Source: Spirochaetia bacterium UBA5550 (GTDB lineage Bacteria > Spirochaetota > UBA4802 > UBA5550). From it: DNA of 11,367 nucleotides. The stretch lies in assembly GCA_002425885.1 (NCBI GenBank), contig DINC01000272.1:1689-13055 (forward strand), written 5' to 3'. Both the position numbers and the translations under genes were made by a program. Below, piece after piece: positions 6,008 through 11,367 of this stretch (position 1 is its first letter; the number at the start of each line of letters is the position of its first letter). The notes below the pieces were generated by a model. The model had not been told where the DNA came from, made no database searches, and saw only the letters and a program-made list of their open reading frames with translations.

Positions 6008-7321
6008 TTACATTATACCATATATTTTGAGTTTGCGGTAGAGAGTGGCCCTGCTTATGCCAAGAGCCACAGCAGCCCGTTCGATTTCGCCGTTGAATTT
6101 ATTATAGGCTTTCTCTATCTCCCTTCTTTCAAGTTCCTCAAGCGGGGTAATCTCATCGCTTTCTTCACAGTTCCCCTGTTCCCTCTTCGGCGTCCCGAAC
6201 TCAGGAGGCTCAATATCTCTTATCACGTCATCCATACTCTGCAATGCAAGGCGCTGAACATGGTGACGCAGTTCACGCACATTACCGGGCCACTGCCGCG
6301 ACTCAAGATCATACATAACGTAGTCAGAGAAAGACATCTCGCCAAGATCATAGAATGAGCAGATTTCCCGCAGGAAGTGTCGAGCCAGCAGCGGCATGTC
6401 ACCTTTACGTTCGCGGAGCGGAGGGACTTTAAGAGTATACTGCTCAAGCCTGAAGTAGAGGTCGCTTCTGAAACGCTTTGCAGCAGCCTCATCAGAGAGC
6501 GGACGGTTTGTAGCAGATATAACCCTGAAGCTTATCTCCTTCTCTGCTTTGCCCCCTACCCGCCTCACCTTTCTGTTCTCAAGTACACGTAGGAGTTTTG
6601 ACTGCACCTCGGCATTAAGTTCACCGATCTCATCAAGAAAGATCGTGCCATTGTCAGCCTGTTCAAAAAACCCTGTATGATCGCTATTGGCACCGGTGAA
6701 TGCTCCTTTTACGTGGCCGAAGAGGAGGCTGTCAGCAATATCCGTCGCAATCCCGGCGCAGTTCACCTCAACAAAGGGGCCGCCGCGCCTGCTGCTTCCG
6801 TCGTGTATGGCACGGGCAACGAGTTCCTTCCCTGTACCGCTCTCACCTGTAATCAGCACATTAACGTCGAAATCAATGACCCGATCCATTGCTGCGAAGA
6901 GATCAAGCATTGGTCTGCTCTCCCCGATGATTGAATTGAATATCTCGCGGTGCCTCAGCCTGCTTCTCAGTGAGCCTATCTCTCTTGATATAGAGCCAAG
7001 GTAATGGAGCCTCTGACTGAATACCTTGAGGTTAGCGTCGTTATATGGAGGGGAGAGTATATCATCAATACCCGGAGGAGCGTTCTCAACTTCACCGGCA
7101 TATATTACCGGAGTACCGGGATAGAGTTCATTACGCAACTGAAGCAGTTTATCCGCATCTTCATTGCTGCCGGTAATTACGGCCGCCGGTTTCAAAGGAG
7201 GGTCGTATACTTTACCGGGGATATTATTTATCACTTCAGTAATTTTTTCTAGCCATGATAAAAGTTCATCACTTATACCTGAAGTGAGCACAACTGTTTT
7301 TTCATTTTTCCTGTGCGGCAT
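6008..7321 (-). CDS. Sigma-54 enhancer-binding protein with degenerate (pseudo-)receiver
   Basis: A 437-residue NtrC-family activator. The AAA+ domain (about 130-365) carries Walker A GESGTGKE (159-166), an intact GAFTGA sigma-54 contact loop (206-211), Walker B TIFLDE (226-231), the SATNRP segment (269-274), FRSDLYFRL with the arginine-finger region (284-292), and PGNVREL (345-351). A Fis-type HTH occupies about 413-434 (ERAAVALGISRATLYRKLK). Residues 1 to about 115 follow a receiver-like strand-helix pattern but lack the catalytic set. The phosphoacceptor strand reads AAVITGS, the Thr/Ser strand PVIYAGE, and the KP position DDILSPPY. It is therefore unlikely to be phosphorylated; control probably comes through protein contact or ligand binding. 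Its ATG is 3 bases past the hemerythrin stop, and its ribosome site AAAAGGTAG contains that stop codon, implying coupled translation. The likely target is the adjacent sigma-54 promoter at 5728-5742. Confidence 0.93.
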   Translation of the reverse strand: MPHRKNEKTVVLTSGISDELLSWLEKITEVINNIPGKVYDPPLKPAAVITGSNEDADKLLQLRNELYPGTPVIYAGEVENAPPGIDDILSPPYNDANLKVFSQRLHYLGSISREIGSLRSRLRHREIFNSIIGESRPMLDLFAAMDRVIDFDVNVLITGESGTGKELVARAIHDGSSRRGGPFVEVNCAGIATDIADSLLFGHVKGAFTGANSDHTGFFEQADNGTIFLDEIGELNAEVQSKLLRVLENRKVRRVGGKAEKEISFRVISATNRPLSDEAAAKRFRSDLYFRLEQYTLKVPPLRERKGDMPLLARHFLREICSFYDLGEMSFSDYVMYDLESRQWPGNVRELRHHVQRLALQSMDDVIRDIEPPEFGTPKREQGNCEESDEITPLEELERREIEKAYNKFNGEIERAAVALGISRATLYRKLKIYGIM

Positions 7322-7324
7322 TAA

Positions 7325-7729
7325 CTACCTTTTATCAGCATATGGTACGAAATCCATATCCATCTTAAGTATATGGTTTTCCCACCAGGATCTCAGTTTT
7401 TTATCAACATCAATGGCAAGGTATGAATCTGCTCCTCTGTCTCTACAGCTGTTCATGAGTTCATCAAAAAATATCCGGAATTCATTATGCTGATGAACAT
7501 GTTTCGCGAAACCGGGATAGACGGCATCAAGCATGACCCTCTCCTCCGCTTCGAAATGTTCGTCAACATATGATATAAGAAACTGCACAAGCTGTTTCAG
7601 CTCAGCAGCGCCTTTACCTGAATACATTGCAAGTTCAAGTTTATCTATGCGGTTAAAGAGTTCCCTGTGCTGATCATCTATCTCCTCTATACCTGTCTCA
7701 AGGCGCTTATCCCATTCCCACTTAGGCAT
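7325..7729 (-). CDS. Bacteriohemerythrin (di-iron O2-binding protein)
   Basis: A 134-residue single-domain hemerythrin of the usual length, predicted cytoplasmic with no signal peptide. All seven di-iron ligands are in canonical spacing: H21 (DDQHRELF), H58 and E62 (DEHFEAEE), H77 and H81 (HVHQH), H119 and D124 (HILKMD). The N-terminal PKWEWDKRLETGI is typical of the bacterial family. Such proteins bind O2 reversibly and serve in O2 sensing, storage, delivery or scavenging; some also handle NO. Here it is the first gene of an operon with the sigma-54 activator, which suggests a sensory or modulatory role rather than bulk O2 storage. That role is inferred from context. The ribosome site GGGAGAA lies 5 bases before the ATG, and a sigma-70-like promoter lies just upstream. 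Confidence 0.95.
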   Translation of the reverse strand: MPKWEWDKRLETGIEEIDDQHRELFNRIDKLELAMYSGKGAAELKQLVQFLISYVDEHFEAEERVMLDAVYPGFAKHVHQHNEFRIFFDELMNSCRDRGADSYLAIDVDKKLRSWWENHILKMDMDFVPYADKR

Positions 7730-7754
7730 ATAACTTCTCCCTTTGATATATTAT

Positions 7755-7783
7755 AATTTACACATCAGAATAGAGAAAGTCAA
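7755..7783 (-). promoter_or_regulatory. Sigma-70-like promoter of the hemerythrin-activator operon
   Basis: On the minus strand, TTGACT (complement of 7778-7783) is separated by 17 bases from TAAATT (complement of 7755-7760). The -35 matches 5 of 6 and the -10 matches 4 of 6. Predicted transcription starts near 7748, giving a leader of about 20 bases that includes the ribosome site. Confidence 0.5.
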
Positions 7784-7865
7784 TATGGGGAGAAGAGATT
7801 ATAACACAGCTGAACAGTTGTAGACGCTGAACTATAGCATTATACGCTTGAATCAGCACACAGTT

Positions 7866-7911
7866 CGTCATTCCGGTTTGCCCAGCGGGCAATACCGGAA
7901 TCTTAATGACG
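7866..7911. repeat. REP-like hairpin element between katG and the hemerythrin operon
   Basis: ATTCCGGT plus TTGCCC (7870-7883) pairs with GGGCAA plus ACCGGAAT (7887-7901) around an AGC loop, with a single bulged T, forming a 14-bp stem. The outer bases CGTCA (7866-7870) and TGACG (7907-7911) are also inverted. The framework of CGTCATTCC ... GGAAT resembles, from memory, the dispersed GTCATTCCCGCG...CGCGGGAATC-type palindromes of many bacterial genomes. It lies just past the katG stop and could slow transcription or protect mRNA, but no T tract follows on either strand. Confidence 0.65.
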
Positions 7912-7934
7912 GAAATTTATTACTGAAAACAGGT

Positions 7935-10145
<2,211 letters not shown>

Positions 10146-10189
10146 TTAAATACTTTTTACCCGTCTGTTTAATGGAAGTCGCGAGGATT

Positions 10190-10200
10190 CCTTTAAAAGG
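10190..10200. promoter_or_regulatory. Small palindrome at the predicted katG transcription start
   Basis: CCTTT-A-AAAGG is a perfect 5+5 palindrome immediately downstream of the predicted start near 10203. The location would suit a repressor operator. It does not match a PerR or Fur box that I can recognise, and at this length it could be chance. Confidence 0.25.
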
Positions 10201-10209
10201 GTGAGATTC

Positions 10210-10238
10210 AATATACTGCCGGAAAGGTATTAAGGCAA
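10210..10238 (-). promoter_or_regulatory. Sigma-70-like promoter of katG
   Basis: On the minus strand, TTGCCT (complement of 10233-10238) lies 17 bases before TATATT (complement of 10210-10215). The -35 matches 4 of 6 and the -10 matches 5 of 6. Transcription would start near 10203, leaving a leader of about 85 bases before the katG start codon. Confidence 0.5.
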
Positions 10239-10274
10239 AAAAATAGAGGGTTTACAGCTTTTTTTAATTCAAAA

Positions 10275-10823
10275 TTACTTTACAGATAACGCGTCATCTT
10301 TTATTCCATCATAAACTTCACGGTCGTTATCGTCAATTGCAGGGAAGCACCCTTCATATTCTTTTGTTTTAATTAATGCTTCAGCCGCTGACTTATGGTA
10401 TACAGCCAATGCTTTATATCCCATTCTCTGTGACAGAATTGCAGTCAACACCCGGAATGGTAGCTCATCATGTTTATCCATAGTGTCAGAACTTTTCTGC
10501 GTCAGGATTATCCCCTGGTGATAAATCAGCAACGCTGTTTCATTCATCGGTTTTTCATTACCAAGATAATAGGGTTCAGATAAAAACATTGCTGCATTGT
10601 AATGACGGTCTATATCATCACTGAGAAATTTCACAAGTTCAGGGATAAAACTATCACCAAGGCGTTTTCTTTCCTTATGGAACAAAGCCGCGTTTTCCTT
10701 CCGGTCAAATGTCCATCCGTTTTTTTTGGCCACTAATGAAACCAGTTCCGTAAAAGGCTTTATCTCCTGAGCAGATGCATTAACAGAAAAAATCATCAAA
10801 AAGATTATCACATACACTTTCAT
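10275..10823 (-). CDS. Small exported protein of unknown function
   Basis: I do not recognise this 182-residue protein. It starts with a clear signal peptide (MKVYVIIFLMIF core) and a likely cleavage after ASA at residues 16-18, leaving a mature protein of about 164 residues beginning QE. There is no lipobox and no later membrane helix. The mature part looks mainly helical and is rich in charged residues; it has one Cys (in EGCFPA). Its alternating amphipathic segments, for example FIPELVKFL and RVLTAILSQ, would suit a helical-repeat or scaffold-like fold, but that is a guess. It begins 10 bases after the acetyltransferase stop, and its ribosome site GGTGAGGAT overlaps that stop, so the two genes are probably co-transcribed. 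A weak A7/T7 structure follows, not a convincing terminator. Confidence 0.75.
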   Translation of the reverse strand: MKVYVIIFLMIFSVNASAQEIKPFTELVSLVAKKNGWTFDRKENAALFHKERKRLGDSFIPELVKFLSDDIDRHYNAAMFLSEPYYLGNEKPMNETALLIYHQGIILTQKSSDTMDKHDELPFRVLTAILSQRMGYKALAVYHKSAAEALIKTKEYEGCFPAIDDNDREVYDGIKDDALSVK

Positions 10824-10833
10824 TATAATATCC

Positions 10834-11253
10834 TCACCACCTCATTACTATCTGCACACACCCGGTCTTATTATCAACATGTTCACCCTCTGCCACGAAG
10901 AGATGCTTTCTGTAAAATTCAAAGCTCTTTACATTCTCCTTATACACGCAGAGATCCAGGGTACTGCGCATCTCTTTTGCTTTATTTAAAAGCTGCGTTC
11001 CAATCCCTTTACCCTGTGATGAAGGTGAGACAAATAACGCGGCCACTGATTCACCGCTGAGTGCGATAAATCCATCAACAGAGCCATTATCCTCACTGAC
11101 ATACATCTCTGAAGATGGAAGATAAATTTCCCGCATTGCAGAAACATTGGACTCCCAGAATTCCCGATCAATAAAACTATGCGCATCGATTGATGCATCA
11201 AGCCATACATGTAAAACAGAGTCCATATCTGACTGTATGAATTTTCGTATCAT
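10834..11253 (-). CDS. GNAT N-acetyltransferase, YiaC/YjaB-like
   Basis: A 139-residue single-domain acetyltransferase of the usual GNAT size, using acetyl-CoA. The acetyl-CoA pyrophosphate loop is visible as QGKGIG at 80-85, following the AALFVSPSS strand. The NVKSFEFYRKHLF segment (107-119) is the typical C-terminal GNAT motif, with Tyr114 as the probable general acid. The start (MIRKFIQSDMDSVLHVWLDASIDAHSFI, residues 1-28 in part) resembles E. coli YiaC and YjaB, small GNATs of which YiaC is reported as a protein lysine acetyltransferase. The substrate here cannot be told from sequence. The ribosome site AGGGGA lies 8 bases before the ATG. It is the first gene of a likely two-gene unit with the exported protein downstream. 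Confidence 0.9.
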   Translation of the reverse strand: MIRKFIQSDMDSVLHVWLDASIDAHSFIDREFWESNVSAMREIYLPSSEMYVSEDNGSVDGFIALSGESVAALFVSPSSQGKGIGTQLLNKAKEMRSTLDLCVYKENVKSFEFYRKHLFVAEGEHVDNKTGCVQIVMRW

Positions 11254-11326
11254 TAAATCATTCCCCTAATTAAACCTGACGAACAGTTTCTCCTGTTTGT
11301 TGCGCCGGATGAGAAATAGTGTTTCT

Positions 11327-11338
11327 GTGTTATAACAC
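11327..11338. promoter_or_regulatory. Perfect 12-base palindrome at the acetyltransferase transcription start
   Basis: GTGTTATAACAC is fully self-complementary and lies immediately downstream of the extended -10 element, covering roughly the first transcribed bases. This is a typical place for a repressor operator. No regulator gene is beside it, and I do not assign it to a known family. Confidence 0.4.
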
Positions 11339-11345
11339 TTTTCCT

Positions 11346-11354
11346 ATTATACCA
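11346..11354 (-). promoter_or_regulatory. Extended -10 promoter element of the acetyltransferase unit
   Basis: The minus strand reads TGGTATAAT, a perfect TATAAT with the TGn extension. Any -35 element would fall at or beyond the window edge. Transcription would start near 11339, giving a leader of about 85 bases. Confidence 0.55.
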
Positions 11355-11367
11355 TAAAGTTTTCATC

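Noticed and set aside
6687..7004. Long plus-strand frame opposite the activator AAA+ domain.
   Set aside because: The minus-strand frame carries all the NtrC-family motifs; the plus frame is a shadow.
7799..7809. TTATAACACAG upstream of the hemerythrin promoter shares 11 bases (opposite strand) with the palindrome at 11325-11335.
   Set aside because: Many 11-base matches are expected by chance between all pairs of positions in an 11-kb window, and this copy is not palindromic.
10238..10267. A7 ... T7 inverted repeat downstream of the exported-protein gene, a possible terminator.
   Set aside because: The stem would be only A:T pairs with a long loop and no GC core. It also overlaps the katG promoter region.

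Overview
The window comes from a diderm environmental bacterium of moderate GC. Signs of this are a lipoprotein signal, periplasmic-type export signals, sigma-54 control and abundant two-component and cyclic-di-GMP signalling. I cannot name the phylum from sequence alone. The mix of HisKA_2 kinase, bacteriohemerythrin, sigma-54 activator and KatG would fit lineages such as Desulfobacterota, Nitrospirota, Deferribacterota or Spirochaetota. That is an inference from gene style, not a placement.

Layout. Positions 1-639 (+) hold the 3' part of a response regulator whose receiver domain is followed by a STAS-like domain. It meets, tail to tail with a 3-base gap, a large membrane GGDEF-EAL protein at 643-2769 (-). 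A 268-base divergent intergenic region leads to an orphan seven-helix sensor kinase of the HisKA_2 type at 3038-4675 (+). A strong terminator at 4688-4714 serves the convergent lipoprotein gene 4734-5690 (-). Upstream of that gene lies a 317-base gap. It holds a near-consensus -24/-12 (sigma-54) promoter, two copies of a 13-base palindrome 29 bases apart, and a probable dispersed repeat.

Next on the minus strand is a two-gene operon: bacteriohemerythrin (7325-7729), then a sigma-54 enhancer-binding protein with a degenerate receiver (6008-7321). The start of the second gene is 3 bases from the stop of the first. A hairpin repeat at 7866-7911 separates this operon from katG (7935-10118, -), which has its own sigma-70-like promoter. 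The window ends with a YiaC/YjaB-like GNAT acetyltransferase (10834-11253, -) and, 10 bases downstream, a small exported protein of unknown function (10275-10823, -).

How the genes may work together. The left third is a signalling cluster of receiver-STAS protein, c-di-GMP turnover enzyme and orphan kinase. The middle looks like a self-contained sigma-54 circuit. A di-iron O2-binding hemerythrin is co-transcribed with an activator that has lost the phosphoacceptor site. The activator gene sits directly upstream of paired palindromes and a sigma-54 promoter driving a calcium-motif lipoprotein. KatG next door adds peroxide detoxification. The link from hemerythrin through activator to lipoprotein is the most interesting hypothesis here, and it is inferred from arrangement and motifs.
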